Shown: positions 16,957-25,812, counted from the stretch's first letter. The stretch: 64,000 nt of DNA from Rahnella victoriana (GCF_004330295.1 NZ_SJOJ01000013.1:90098-154097), one strand, 5' to 3'. The notes: generated by a model from the letters alone, not told the origin. Numbers and translations: made by a program.

Positions 16957-17778
16957 ATGAGCACATTCAATACCCAAGACGGCACTCAAATTTATTTTAA
17001 AGACTGGGGCAAAGGTAAGCCGGTATTATTCAGCCACGGCTGGCCGCTGGACGCCGATATGTGGGACAGCCAGATGAATTTCCTGGCTGATCGCGGTTAT
17101 CGCGTTATCGCCTTTGACCGTCGCGGGTTTGGCCGTTCAGAACAGCCGTGGGAAGGTTACAACTACGACACTTTCGCGTCCGATATCAACGACCTGATCG
17201 AACATCTCGATCTGCATGATGTCACGCTGGTCGGTTTCTCAATGGGTGGCGGCGATGTGACGCGTTATATCAGCCGTTACGGCTCAGAACGTGTCACCAG
17301 TCTGGTGTTGTTAGGCGCGGTGACGCCGCTGTTTATTAAGACGGAAGATCATCCGCAGGGCGTGGATAAATCGGTGTTCGACGGCATCAAAACCGGTCTG
17401 CTGAAAGACCGCGCACAATTTATCAGTGACTTTGCGACGCCGTTCTACGGCACCAATCAGGGCATGACCGTTTCTGACGGCATAATGACCCAGACGCTGA
17501 ACATCGCGCTGATGGCATCGCTCAAAGGCACCGTTGATTGTGTGACCGCATTCTCCGAGACGGATTTCCGCCCGGACATGGCGAAAATCACCGTGCCGAC
17601 GCTGGTGATCCACGGCAGCGCCGACCAGATCGTGCCGTTTGAAGCCACCGGCAAACTGGCCGCAGAAATGATTAAGAATTCAGAGCTGAAAGTTTATGAA
17701 GGCGCACCGCACGGGTTTGCGGTTACCCATCAGGATCAGCTGAATGAAGATTTACTGGCGTTCCTGAGCGGTAAATAA
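16957..17778 (+). CDS. Alpha/beta hydrolase, cofactor-free haloperoxidase type
   Basis: A 273-residue protein from the ATG at 16957 (GAGGAA at 16945-16950). It has the oxyanion-hole motif HGWPLDADMWD, the nucleophile elbow GFSMGGGDV with catalytic Ser, the acid in VIHGSADQIVPF and the catalytic His in YEGAPHGFAVTH. These are the hallmarks of non-haem chloroperoxidases and aryl esterases. It is probably cytosolic; residues before the chosen start in the same frame look like leader, not signal peptide. The substrate is unknown. It shares a divergent control region with the isochorismatase-like operon. Confidence 0.88.
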   Translation: MSTFNTQDGTQIYFKDWGKGKPVLFSHGWPLDADMWDSQMNFLADRGYRVIAFDRRGFGRSEQPWEGYNYDTFASDINDLIEHLDLHDVTLVGFSMGGGDVTRYISRYGSERVTSLVLLGAVTPLFIKTEDHPQGVDKSVFDGIKTGLLKDRAQFISDFATPFYGTNQGMTVSDGIMTQTLNIALMASLKGTVDCVTAFSETDFRPDMAKITVPTLVIHGSADQIVPFEATGKLAAEMIKNSELKVYEGAPHGFAVTHQDQLNEDLLAFLSGK

Positions 17779-17794
17779 ATCAGGGCGCAGAAAT

Positions 17795-17833
17795 AAAAAA
17801 GGCAGGTGATCTGACGATCGCCTGCCTTTTTTT
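17795..17833. terminator. Bidirectional terminator
   Basis: AAAAAAGGCAGGTGATC and GATCGCCTGCCTTTTTTT form a stem with one mismatch and a TGAC loop. It serves both the hydrolase gene and the convergent FKBP gene. Confidence 0.88.
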
Positions 17834-17845
17834 ATCCGGCCACTG

Positions 17846-20800
17846 TTACTTGTCTTTCACACCTAATATTTTGATATTCATGATCGAAAGTGAATTCGGC
17901 GGGATTTTACCCGGAATGCCGTCTTTGCCATACGCCAGTTCAGGCGGAATATACAATGTGGCTTCACCTTGCAAACCCAGATTCAGCACGACTTCCTGAA
18001 GCACTGCCGGGATTTCCGTGACGGCCGCGCTGATCACATTATCGTCTTTTTCGCTGGCAATGACTTTACCGTCGCCCAGTTTCTCAATAATCCGCAGACG
18101 AATGCTTTTCTCCATCGTCACTTTAGGGGCAGAACCTGGCTTAGTGATCTGGTAAATGAAGCCCGATTTGGCTTTCACCGCACCTTTCGTTTTGCCCGCT
18201 TTATCGAGAATTTTCTGGTTATTCTCTACATTGGACGTCTTTTGCTTTTCCTGACGAGAGCGGATATCACTGTCCAGACTGTTCAGCGACTCCCGCATGT
18301 CTTCTGTCGACATGCTGGACAGCTCATTCATGCGGTCAACAAAGCCTTTGATAATCACATTGCGATCAATTTTCTCACCGGCGGATACCACCTGCTCGAT
18401 TTTTGAATTCGCGGCCTGCCCCAGCAAATACCCGACAGAATAAGAACGGCCGGTTTTCTTGCTTTCTTTCGCCTGCAACGCTTTCAGTTCGGCATCACTG
18501 ATCAGCTCTCCGCCAGATTTTGTCACGGCAGCGATACTGTGTGAGGCGAGGTCTTTCTTCGTTTTATCAAGTTCGGCTATCAGTTTATTTTTTTCTTCCG
18601 TAACTTTGGTCGCCGCCAGCTGACTCTCGCTGAGCTGGGTGGTCAGGCGTTTCACATCCTCAGAAGAGGTTGATAATGCCGTTTGCGACGCCTGATACTC
18701 ATTCTGCGATTTTTGATTCGCAGCCACAGACGCAGCCAGTTTTTCAGCCTGCGCGGCGCTTTGTTTCTGCAACGCTGCCAGCTGGGTATTCAGTTGCGCG
18801 TTGTCATCCGTGGCTTGTTTCAGGGGTTTCTGCAGGGCCAGATAATCCGCCTGAGATTTCTTATTGGCGGCTTCAGACGCAGACAGTTTTTCAGCCTGCG
18901 CGGCGCTTTGTTTCTGCAACGCTGCCAGTTGGGTATTCAGTTGCGTTTTATCATCGGTGGCTTGTTTCAGGGTTTTCTGCAAGGCCAGATAATCCGCCTG
19001 AGATTTCTTATTGGCGGCTTCAGACGCAGACAACTTTTCATTTTGCGCCGCGCCTTGTTTCTGCAACGCTGCCAGCTGAGTTTTCATCTGCGCATTTTCA
19101 TCCGCAGCCTGTTTCACGCTGTTCTGCAAGGCCAGATAATCTGCCTGAGATTTCTTATTGGCAGCTTCAGAGTCGGACAGTTTGCCATTCTGCGAGGTGC
19201 CCTGTTTATGCAGGTCTGCCAGCTGGGTTTTCAGCTGTGCATTCTCATCAGCAGCGTGTTTAAGGGTTTTCTGCAAGGTCTGATAATCGACCTGCGACTT
19301 TTTATTGGCCGTCTCTGACACAGACAGTTTGTCGTTCTGCGCGGCACTCTGTTTTTGTAAATCTGCCAGCTGGGTTTTCAGCTGTGCATTTTCATCAGCG
19401 GCCTGTTTAAGGGTTTTCTGCACGGCCAGATAGTCAGCCTGTGACTTTTTGTTGGCGGCTTCAGATTCGGACAGTTTGCCATTCTGCGCGGTGCCCTGTT
19501 TTTTCAGACCTGCCAGCTGAGTTTTCAACTGCGCATTCTCATCAGTGGCCTGTTTAAGGGTTTTCTGCAGAACCTGATTTTCACCGAGAGACTTGTTATT
19601 GGCGGCCACGGCAAACGCAATCTTCTCGTTCTGGCTGTCTCCCTGTTTTTGCAGATCGGCCAGTTGCGCTTTCAGCTGTGCATTTTCAGCGGCGGCTTGT
19701 TTTGCCGTCGTCTGCAACTCAGCGACATTCGCCTGGGATTTAGAGCCATTGCTTTGTAAAGCCTGCAACTTATCAGCCTGTTCCGTCGACTGCTTTTGCA
19801 GCGTCTCGAGCCGGGTTTTGAGCTGATGATTTTCTTCTGTCGCCTGCTGCAATGTCGCATTCAGTACCGCGAATTCAGCCAGCGATTTACCGTTAGCATG
19901 CGCGGATGAGCTGAGCTGCTCAATTCGCACGGAGGATTGCTTTTTCACGGTATCGAGTTGTGTTTTGAGTTGCGTATTTTCACTGGTTAATTTCTTAAAG
20001 CTCGCCTCAAGGGTGGCAATCTCTTTCTGGGCTTTTTTGGCTGCCAGCTGCGACGTCGCCACCTGCTCAGAGGATTTTTTCGCGACCCCGACTTGATTGG
20101 TTTTCAGCGCGGTAAGCTGCGCTTTCAGTTGATCATTTTCAGCTTTGGTCTTTTTCAACGACTGCTGGATACCGGCCACTTCGTCCTGAGATTTTTTAGA
20201 CGCGGTCTGCGCAACGGACAATTTTTCCGTCAGGCTTTCGGCTTGTTTCTTGCTGACCTGCAGCGTCTGTAACTGCGATTTGATCTGCTGATTTTCTTGT
20301 TGTGTATTTTTCAGCGAATTTTGCAGTTGTTTCAGTTCATCCTGCGCTTTTTTCTGCGCAAGTTTCTGGTCTGCCGACGGCGGGGTCACCACAGGTTTGG
20401 CTTTTAACGCCGCAATCTGCGTTTGTAGCTGTTGGTTTTCTTTTTGAGTATCCGCATAAGATTTTTGCAACGCCGCGTATTGGTCACGGGATTTTTCTGC
20501 GGTGGATTTTGCTGCCTCAAGGGATTTTTTGAGCTGATCGTTGGCCTTTTTCTGGGTGTCGCTGACATCCGCAGTGGCAGGCACCGCCGGTACCGATTGA
20601 GTGCTCGCAGGCTGAGGCGCTTTGGGGGTTTTCCTGGCTGGCGCTGGCGTCGGTTTAGGCCGCGGTTTTGGCGCTACCGGTTTTTCGACAGCGACGGGTT
20701 TTTCAACAGGGGCTTTCGGCACGACAATATTTTTTGGAGGCTGGATCAGCGGAGAGGAAGTCTTATCTTTTTCCGCAAAAACAGAAGGTTCTGGAGCAGA

Positions 20801-20926
20801 AATTAAATTTTCACTTTGCAACTGATCCAAAAGACTCAGGTTAGCATCCACCGGCTCTTCAGCATGGGCTCCCTGTATATTGATCAGGAGCAGAATTAAG
20901 AAGAAAGACTTCACTCGCGCCATCAT
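17846..20926 (-). CDS. Exported coiled-coil protein with C-terminal FKBP-like domains
   Basis: A 1026-residue protein. Residues 1-22 are a signal peptide ending in GAHA. About 60-120 is a Pro/Lys-rich linker (VEKPVAPKPRPKPTPAPA). About 125-800 is a very long coiled coil, of which about 450-745 consists of six 49-residue repeats (seven heptads each). About 830-920 matches the FKBP N-terminal dimerisation domain (VGYLLGQAANSKIEQV), and about 925-1026 an FKBP fold (LYIPPELAYGKDGIPGKIPP). The FKBP domain keeps the IPPELAYG loop but lacks the usual catalytic VHY and FDSS residues, so prolyl-isomerase activity is doubtful. Its start overlaps the lipoprotein stop by 4 bp (ATGA), implying coupling. 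It is probably a periplasmic spacer or chaperone. I do not recognise a characterised homologue. Confidence 0.85.
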   Translation of the reverse strand: MMARVKSFFLILLLINIQGAHAEEPVDANLSLLDQLQSENLISAPEPSVFAEKDKTSSPLIQPPKNIVVPKAPVEKPVAVEKPVAPKPRPKPTPAPARKTPKAPQPASTQSVPAVPATADVSDTQKKANDQLKKSLEAAKSTAEKSRDQYAALQKSYADTQKENQQLQTQIAALKAKPVVTPPSADQKLAQKKAQDELKQLQNSLKNTQQENQQIKSQLQTLQVSKKQAESLTEKLSVAQTASKKSQDEVAGIQQSLKKTKAENDQLKAQLTALKTNQVGVAKKSSEQVATSQLAAKKAQKEIATLEASFKKLTSENTQLKTQLDTVKKQSSVRIEQLSSSAHANGKSLAEFAVLNATLQQATEENHQLKTRLETLQKQSTEQADKLQALQSNGSKSQANVAELQTTAKQAAAENAQLKAQLADLQKQGDSQNEKIAFAVAANNKSLGENQVLQKTLKQATDENAQLKTQLAGLKKQGTAQNGKLSESEAANKKSQADYLAVQKTLKQAADENAQLKTQLADLQKQSAAQNDKLSVSETANKKSQVDYQTLQKTLKHAADENAQLKTQLADLHKQGTSQNGKLSDSEAANKKSQADYLALQNSVKQAADENAQMKTQLAALQKQGAAQNEKLSASEAANKKSQADYLALQKTLKQATDDKTQLNTQLAALQKQSAAQAEKLSASEAANKKSQADYLALQKPLKQATDDNAQLNTQLAALQKQSAAQAEKLAASVAANQKSQNEYQASQTALSTSSEDVKRLTTQLSESQLAATKVTEEKNKLIAELDKTKKDLASHSIAAVTKSGGELISDAELKALQAKESKKTGRSYSVGYLLGQAANSKIEQVVSAGEKIDRNVIIKGFVDRMNELSSMSTEDMRESLNSLDSDIRSRQEKQKTSNVENNQKILDKAGKTKGAVKAKSGFIYQITKPGSAPKVTMEKSIRLRIIEKLGDGKVIASEKDDNVISAAVTEIPAVLQEVVLNLGLQGEATLYIPPELAYGKDGIPGKIPPNSLSIMNIKILGVKDK
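18683..19570 (-). repeat. Six imperfect 147-bp tandem repeats inside the FKBP coiled coil
   Basis: Units start at about 19570, 19423, 19276, 19129, 18982 and 18835. Each encodes 49 residues of the pattern KTLKQATDENAQLKTQLA..., then QNGKLSESEAANKKSQADY. The two units nearest the low-coordinate end are most alike at the DNA level. The unit length is exactly seven heptads, so copy-number changes would keep the coiled-coil register. Confidence 0.85.
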
Positions 20927-21291
20927 ATTTTATTCACTTCCTGAGAGCGCTCGTCCATGCTCTTAAAGGTCGCACCTTTAACTCTTGCGCAGATAAGTTT
21001 TAATTTTGAATCCAGCTCGATGTTCAGGATTTCCTGAGCATCTTTATTAATCAGACCATTATTCGCTTTATACACATCATAAGATTTCGTCAGCTGATTA
21101 AACTGTTGCTGGTAAATTTCAAAATCGTGAGGAGAGAGACGCTGTAATGCTTTGAATTCATTAACACAGGTATTATTCGACGTTTTATTTGTCGGTGTCT
21201 CTTTTGTTGTCGCCACATTATTTTTCGTACTGCATGCGCTCAAAGCGATTAACGCCAGGAGTGCCAAAGACGTTAAGCCGGGCTTATTCAT
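20923..21291 (-). CDS. Small lipoprotein of unknown function
   Basis: A 122-residue protein with a lipoprotein signal: a hydrophobic stretch LTSLALLALIALSAC with lipobox LSAC (Cys at about 20). The mature part is polar with two further Cys. No known domain was recognised. The residues after the Cys (STKN) do not show the Asp+2 inner-membrane retention signal, so outer-membrane sorting is likely. It is the first gene of a two-gene operon, and its stop overlaps the start of the FKBP coiled-coil gene as ATGA, so the two products may form a cell-envelope pair. Confidence 0.78.
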   Translation of the reverse strand: MNKPGLTSLALLALIALSACSTKNNVATTKETPTNKTSNNTCVNEFKALQRLSPHDFEIYQQQFNQLTKSYDVYKANNGLINKDAQEILNIELDSKLKLICARVKGATFKSMDERSQEVNKI

Positions 21292-21658
21292 GGAAGTTAT
21301 CCTGTAGGGTTTTACTGATGGAACACATTATTTTCCCAGCAAAATCGCCCGTGGAACACCCACTTTCACTTAAATGAATATGTAGCCAACCCAAAACAAC
21401 TTATAAAAGACGGTTAATCATGGCATTAGAGGATAAAAAAAGTAAATTTAGTGCCAAAACCCGGTCTCCGCAAGCCTGCAAAAACACCTTTTTCTGCGTC
21501 AGATGACCCGATAGCGCGTCAAAATTGTGCTATGTCATCCAGAATTTTAACCGGCCAAAGCGGAGGCGGAAATAATAAATTAACGCTTTCCGTTAAAAAA
21601 GAAATGCCCCTCATTCGCGATTAGGATTATTGGTAAGCATAATTCTCATTCTGGGATT
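21292..21658. other. Intergenic spacer, 367 bp
   Basis: It contains the promoter side of the lipoprotein operon (minus strand) and the region after the LysR gene. It is AT-rich. A 28-codon ORF at 21420 has no ribosome binding site. No terminator or recognised element was seen. Confidence 0.4.
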
Positions 21659-22546
21659 TCATGCGCCCAGACGTTCCATAAGAAAATCAATGACACTGCG
21701 TAATTTGGCAGAGGGACGACTATCCTGATGATATATCAGGTACAAGGGCGTTGGCTTATACGACCATGCCGGTAATACAGGAACCAGACGGCCTTGCGCG
21801 ATATCGTCCATCAACACATAGTCGGGTTGCAGGACAATCCCGCAGCCATTCAGTGCAGCAATCCTGAGGGAATTGCCCTGATTAGACATGAACCGGCCAC
21901 TGATAAACGCCTTAAAGGTTTCCCCTTCCGGCCCCATCAGATCCCAGCGGTCCTGATGCAGCCAGTAGGACAGGCCGAGACAGCTGTAATTGCCGAGCTG
22001 ATCGGGATGTTCCGGCATTCCGTGCTGACGGATATAGTCCGGCGACGCGGCCAGTATCCGGCGATACGGGCGTAACGGACGCGCCACCACGCCCGGCTCA
22101 CACACTTCCCCGATCTGAATGCCTAATTCGTAATTTTCCTGACTCAGATTCGGCACGCGGTTATCCAGATTCAGCATCACGTCCACATCGGGATGCTGCG
22201 CCATGTAGGCACTCAGTTCCGGCACCAGACACTGACAGCCGAAACTGACCGGGGCAATCATTCGTACCAGCCCTTTCGGCGCGGCCTGCAATTCCATGGC
22301 GCTGCTCTCCGCCAGCTCCACTTCCGACAGCACCCGGCGACAGCGGTCAAAATAGAGCTGGCCGACTTCTGTCAGTTGCTGACGCCGCGTCGTGCGGTGC
22401 AATAAGCGCGCACCGAGCCGTTGTTCAATCTCCCGGATCTGCTTGCCCACCATCGTGGGTGAGACGCCGCTGGCCACTGCTGCCGCGGTGAAACTGCCAC
22501 ATTCCACCACTCTGACGAACATTTCCATTCCGGACAATTTGCTCAT
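21659..22546 (-). CDS. LysR-family transcriptional regulator
   Basis: A 295-residue regulator. The N-terminal winged helix-turn-helix is MEMFVRVVECGSFTAAAVAS, then PTMVGKQIREIEQRLGARLL. The effector domain follows. This subgroup (CrgA/AaeR-like, beginning with ...METFVRV...) often controls a divergent operon. Here that operon is the tautomerase, DMT exporter and hydrolase starting at 22664, 117 bp away. The effector is unknown. Confidence 0.85.
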   Translation of the reverse strand: MSKLSGMEMFVRVVECGSFTAAAVASGVSPTMVGKQIREIEQRLGARLLHRTTRRQQLTEVGQLYFDRCRRVLSEVELAESSAMELQAAPKGLVRMIAPVSFGCQCLVPELSAYMAQHPDVDVMLNLDNRVPNLSQENYELGIQIGEVCEPGVVARPLRPYRRILAASPDYIRQHGMPEHPDQLGNYSCLGLSYWLHQDRWDLMGPEGETFKAFISGRFMSNQGNSLRIAALNGCGIVLQPDYVLMDDIAQGRLVPVLPAWSYKPTPLYLIYHQDSRPSAKLRSVIDFLMERLGA

Positions 22547-22622
22547 GATTATGAACCTGCAGGTTTCAATTCATTCAACTTAACACATATTTATCATTTA
22601 ACGCGCTTCAGTAAAAATCAGA

Positions 22623-22648
22623 TTCAGCCCCTCAGCCGGGGGGCTGAA
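22623..22648. promoter_or_regulatory. Hairpin just before the tautomerase ribosome binding site
   Basis: TTCAGCCCC (22623-22631) pairs perfectly with GGGGCTGAA (22640-22648), 5 bases ahead of the AAGGA at 22653. It could be a leader structure affecting translation of the operon, or a terminator for minus-strand read-through. Its role is not determined. Confidence 0.5.
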
Positions 22649-22663
22649 AAATAAGGAACCATG

Positions 22664-22846
22664 ATGCCAATTATCCGTTTAGAACTGGTGCCGGGCCGTA
22701 CGCCTGAGCAAAAAAGCGATTTCGCCCGGGAAGTCACCCGTGTCGCGGCAGAAACCCTCAACTGCAAGCCTGAAAGCCTTGATGTGGTGATTACTGAAGT
22801 CCCTAAAACGCATTGGGCAAAAGGCGGGAAACTGCTGGGGGAATAA
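22664..22846 (+). CDS. 4-oxalocrotonate tautomerase family protein
   Basis: A 60-residue protein. Of two adjacent ATGs (22661, 22664) I chose the second: it puts Pro directly after the initiator Met, and in this superfamily the N-terminal Pro is the catalytic base. AAGGA at 22653-22657 is then well spaced. The sequence MPIIRLELVPGRTPEQKSDF is typical. Such proteins are small homo-oligomers that interconvert enol and keto acids or dehalogenate. It starts an operon with an exporter and a hydrolase. Confidence 0.88.
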   Translation: MPIIRLELVPGRTPEQKSDFAREVTRVAAETLNCKPESLDVVITEVPKTHWAKGGKLLGE

Positions 22847-22944
22847 TTCTCAGGCGAAAGAAGACTGACCACCCGGCACATGTTCCCTGTGCCGGATGAC
22901 TGAATGATTTCATTATGATTGCCACTTAACCGAGAAATAGAGAA

Positions 22945-23898
22945 ATGAAAAATTCTTACTCTGCGGGCGTTATCTGCTGTCTGATAGCGACCTTATCCTG
23001 GGGCGCGACATTCCCGATGATGACCAGCGCGCTGAGACATCTTGACCCCTATACTTTCACCACCCTGCGCTATGGTTTCGCGGCGATCGCGTTAGTGATC
23101 GCGCTGAGATTACGCGAAGGAAAACAGGGGCTGAACCTGAAAGGTGAACGCGTCGGACTGGCGTGGTTATTAGGTTCAGCGGCTTTTGTGGGTTTTGGTT
23201 TTTTTGTTTTTCTTGGCCAGCAAATGGCAGGAGAAAACGGCGCGTTAACCACGTCGATCATGATGGCGACCATGCCGATGCTGGGTATTCTGGTAAACGG
23301 CGTATTGCGCAAAATCGTCCCGCCCGCGGTTTCCGTTGGCCTGATTATGATGTCTTTTTTTGGGGTGATGACCGTGATCACCAAAGGGCACTATGCCAGC
23401 CTGTTTGATTCACCTTCCAGCTACAAAGCCAACGCCCTGATTATTTTCGGCGCACTGTGTTGGGTATTTTACACCGTGGGCGCGTCGTTTTTCCCGACCT
23501 GGTCGCCGCTTAAATACACCGCATTAACCAGCGTTCTCGGGATGACCAGCGTACTGGTATTAAACGCGCTGCTGTATATCACTGGCTTCGTGGCCGTGCC
23601 CGCCGTCAGCGACTTCGTGTATGTGATCCCGCATGTCTTTTACACCGCCTTCGTGGCCAGTTTTATCGGCATCCTGTGCTGGAATATCGGCAATAAAATC
23701 CTGACACCACTTAACGGGGTGTTGTTTATGGATATCGTCCCGATCACCGCGTTCTCTATCTCCGCTATGACCGGTGTCGAACCCAGCGCCCCGGAAATCG
23801 CGGGTGCCTGTATCACCGGTTCTGCGCTGATCCTCAACAATCTCTATCTGCGCTATCGCACACAGAAAAGCATGGGCGTCCCTGTGCGCAATAACTGA
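22945..23898 (+). CDS. DMT-superfamily (EamA) exporter
   Basis: A 317-residue inner-membrane protein with about ten helices in two EamA repeats. The first begins VICCLIATLSWGATFPMMT and carries the EamA WG.TFP pattern; the second runs from about residue 165. Family members export amino acids or other small metabolites, usually by proton antiport. It lies 98 bp after the tautomerase and 56 bp before the hydrolase, on the same strand, so it probably exports the product or substrate of these enzymes. Confidence 0.88.
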   Translation: MKNSYSAGVICCLIATLSWGATFPMMTSALRHLDPYTFTTLRYGFAAIALVIALRLREGKQGLNLKGERVGLAWLLGSAAFVGFGFFVFLGQQMAGENGALTTSIMMATMPMLGILVNGVLRKIVPPAVSVGLIMMSFFGVMTVITKGHYASLFDSPSSYKANALIIFGALCWVFYTVGASFFPTWSPLKYTALTSVLGMTSVLVLNALLYITGFVAVPAVSDFVYVIPHVFYTAFVASFIGILCWNIGNKILTPLNGVLFMDIVPITAFSISAMTGVEPSAPEIAGACITGSALILNNLYLRYRTQKSMGVPVRNN

Positions 23899-23954
23899 GA
23901 GTTTTTACTGCACACACGGGATTTATTCATCTGTTTAACAAGGACTTTTACATT

Positions 23955-24758
23955 ATGTTTGTGAAATGCAACGACCTGATCATGCACGTAGATTTGCAAG
24001 GCCCGACTGATGCGCCGGTTCTGGTATTACTGCATTCTCTGGGAACGAACTTTCATATCTGGGATGCGCAGGTTCCGGCGCTGACCCGTCACTATCGCGT
24101 ACTGCGTCTGGATATGCGCGGGCATGGTCTGAGTGAAACCGGGCAAGCGCCTTTCTCACTGGAAGATCTGGCTGACGATGTCCTCCGCATCGCCGACTAT
24201 TTTGATATCAGTACGTTTTCCGTCGCAGGGGTGTCCATCGGCGGGCTGATCGCACAGCATATTGCCGATACCGCACCTCAGCGCCTGCGCTCAATGGTGC
24301 TTATCGACACTTATCTCGCCCCGGCGTCATCGTCATTCTGGCGCACCATGGCCGACAATATTCGCCAAAACGGTTTAGATTCCCTGGCTCCGGAAATTTT
24401 CGGCCGCTGGGTCACGGCGGAATTTCGGGATACTCCGGCGGCGCTCGGCATGAAGCAGATGCTCAACCGTACTTCTGATGAAGGGTATGCGAAATGCGCG
24501 GATGTCCTGTCTCAGATTGAGCCGAAACAGCCCCGCAATACGCAGGTGCCGCTACGGGTACTGGTTGGCGAACACGATATGGTCGCCACGCCCGCCGCCG
24601 CACAGGAAATGGCAACCGCTCGTCATGGCGAACTCGTTGTACTGCGCAATGCCGCACATATCCCGCTTTTTGAAAAATCCGGGGAAATCTTGGGTGAGAT
24701 GTTGTGTTTTCTGGCAAAGGATTTCAGTCACGACGTCAGGGAGAAGATCAGCGTTTAA
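23955..24758 (+). CDS. Alpha/beta hydrolase, 3-oxoadipate enol-lactonase-like
   Basis: A 267-residue protein with the PcaD-like plan. The oxyanion hole is LLHSLGTNFHIWD, the DMRGHGLSE strand follows, the nucleophile Ser is in VAGVSIGGLIAQHIA, the Asp in VLVGEHDMVATP and the His in RNAAHIPLFE. It is paired here with a tautomerase, which recalls the enol-lactone step of aromatic degradation, but the other pca genes are absent, so the substrate is open. It is the last gene of the LysR-linked operon. Confidence 0.85.
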   Translation: MFVKCNDLIMHVDLQGPTDAPVLVLLHSLGTNFHIWDAQVPALTRHYRVLRLDMRGHGLSETGQAPFSLEDLADDVLRIADYFDISTFSVAGVSIGGLIAQHIADTAPQRLRSMVLIDTYLAPASSSFWRTMADNIRQNGLDSLAPEIFGRWVTAEFRDTPAALGMKQMLNRTSDEGYAKCADVLSQIEPKQPRNTQVPLRVLVGEHDMVATPAAAQEMATARHGELVVLRNAAHIPLFEKSGEILGEMLCFLAKDFSHDVREKISV

Positions 24759-24983
24759 TCAGAAGATGACCCGCCACACGGTGAAATAGTAGAAAGCAAT
24801 TATAAAGACGTTATTTTTTTGGAAAGAGTGGTTCTGAAGTACCTAAACACTCACCCCTTTTCAATCAGGGAAAACAGGTGATAGCGAACGGGTAATAATA
24901 ACCAGAGACCGCAACGGATGTTGAATGGATCTCTGAATGACCGGTTCACATAAATATAAAAACAGGTGCTCAGAGGCAAATCA

Positions 24984-25568
24984 ATGCGTAATTTAGAACT
25001 CTACCGGGCGGGAGATAAATTCGCCCCGGTTTCATCCGGCAAAATTCTGCCACCCCTGGTGATGTTATGGAATTTTCTTTCGGTACTGGCAGTAGATCCC
25101 GTGATGTCCGATTCCATTATATTTAATCAGTCTTTACTGGGACTGGCGCTGGCATTAGAACACAGCGGATACCGGGAGTTTATCGAAGTGAGAGACGCGT
25201 CCCTCAGTGTACGTATCCGTTTACTTGTTTTGGACAATCCCGGCCATGACTGGTGTTCCGCTGATTTCGAGGAGCGCCTGCACATGAGCGGCGCAACGTT
25301 ACGGCGTCGTCTGGCGGAGGAAAATACCTCGTTGCGTATCTTGCTGCGTGAGGCGCGGCTGTACCACGGCATGACATTGCTGCAAACGACACGTAAGTCC
25401 ATCAAAACAGTGGCACAGGAATGCGGGTACCATTCTTCTGCCTGTTTTACCCGAAACTTTATTTCTTACTTCGGTACCGGGCCTTCTGCGGTGACAAATA
25501 ACCTGACCAATATTACCTGCCCTTCCTCATTCCGCGAAAATGCCCTTAACATGCCTCTCCGGGGGTAA
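24984..25568 (+). CDS. AraC-family transcriptional regulator
   Basis: About 194 residues from the ATG at 24984 (AGAGG at 24971-24975 as ribosome binding site). The N-terminal half has no recognised sensor motif. The C-terminal half has the two helix-turn-helix units: FEERLHMSGATLRRRLAEEN, and SIKTVAQECGYHSSACFTRN followed by FGTGPS. The size and order resemble GadX/GadW-type regulators. A terminator separates it from the Sua5-like operon downstream, whose upstream region carries a helically phased direct repeat of the kind AraC proteins bind. It is therefore the likely activator of that operon. Confidence 0.85.
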   Translation: MRNLELYRAGDKFAPVSSGKILPPLVMLWNFLSVLAVDPVMSDSIIFNQSLLGLALALEHSGYREFIEVRDASLSVRIRLLVLDNPGHDWCSADFEERLHMSGATLRRRLAEENTSLRILLREARLYHGMTLLQTTRKSIKTVAQECGYHSSACFTRNFISYFGTGPSAVTNNLTNITCPSSFRENALNMPLRG

Positions 25569-25586
25569 TGCTTGTTGATTTTTATC

Positions 25587-25614
25587 ACGCCCGGCACATC
25601 TGACCGGGCGTTTT
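25587..25614 (+). terminator. Terminator after the AraC-type gene
   Basis: ACGCCCGG (25587-25594) pairs with CCGGGCGT (25604-25611), followed by TTT. Confidence 0.82.
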
Positions 25615-25663
25615 GTATTAATGTGAAAAATATTCACTTTCCGCCAAACAACGTCCCCTCCTC

Positions 25664-25696
25664 ATATTGAGCGTTTTGAGCATGATATTGAGCGTT
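25664..25696 (+). promoter_or_regulatory. Phased direct repeat, probable AraC-type binding sites
   Basis: The 12-mer ATATTGAGCGTT occurs exactly twice, at 25664-25675 and 25685-25696. The start-to-start distance is 21 bp, two helical turns. This is the usual layout of AraC-family half-sites. It lies about 120 bp upstream of the Sua5-like start codon. Just before it, GTGAAAAATATTCAC (25623-25637) is a separate inverted repeat. Confidence 0.6.
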
Positions 25697-25812
25697 CACA
25701 GAAAACGTATTACGCAATAATCGGTGCGTTAAATAAACACGCCTTTATTTCTCCGGCGAATTTTATTTTTTATCAGCTCTTCGCAAGAAGGTAATAACTC
25801 TGGAGTTTCAAA

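Noticed and set aside
18670..19318. Overlapping repetitive frames on the plus strand opposite the FKBP gene
   Set aside because: The repeats are the antisense of the 49-residue coiled-coil units, which have real heptads.
21420..21506. 28-codon ORF in the spacer before the lipoprotein operon
   Set aside because: No ribosome binding site, no hydrophobic segment and no second copy, unlike the small ORFs at 45213 and 47071.
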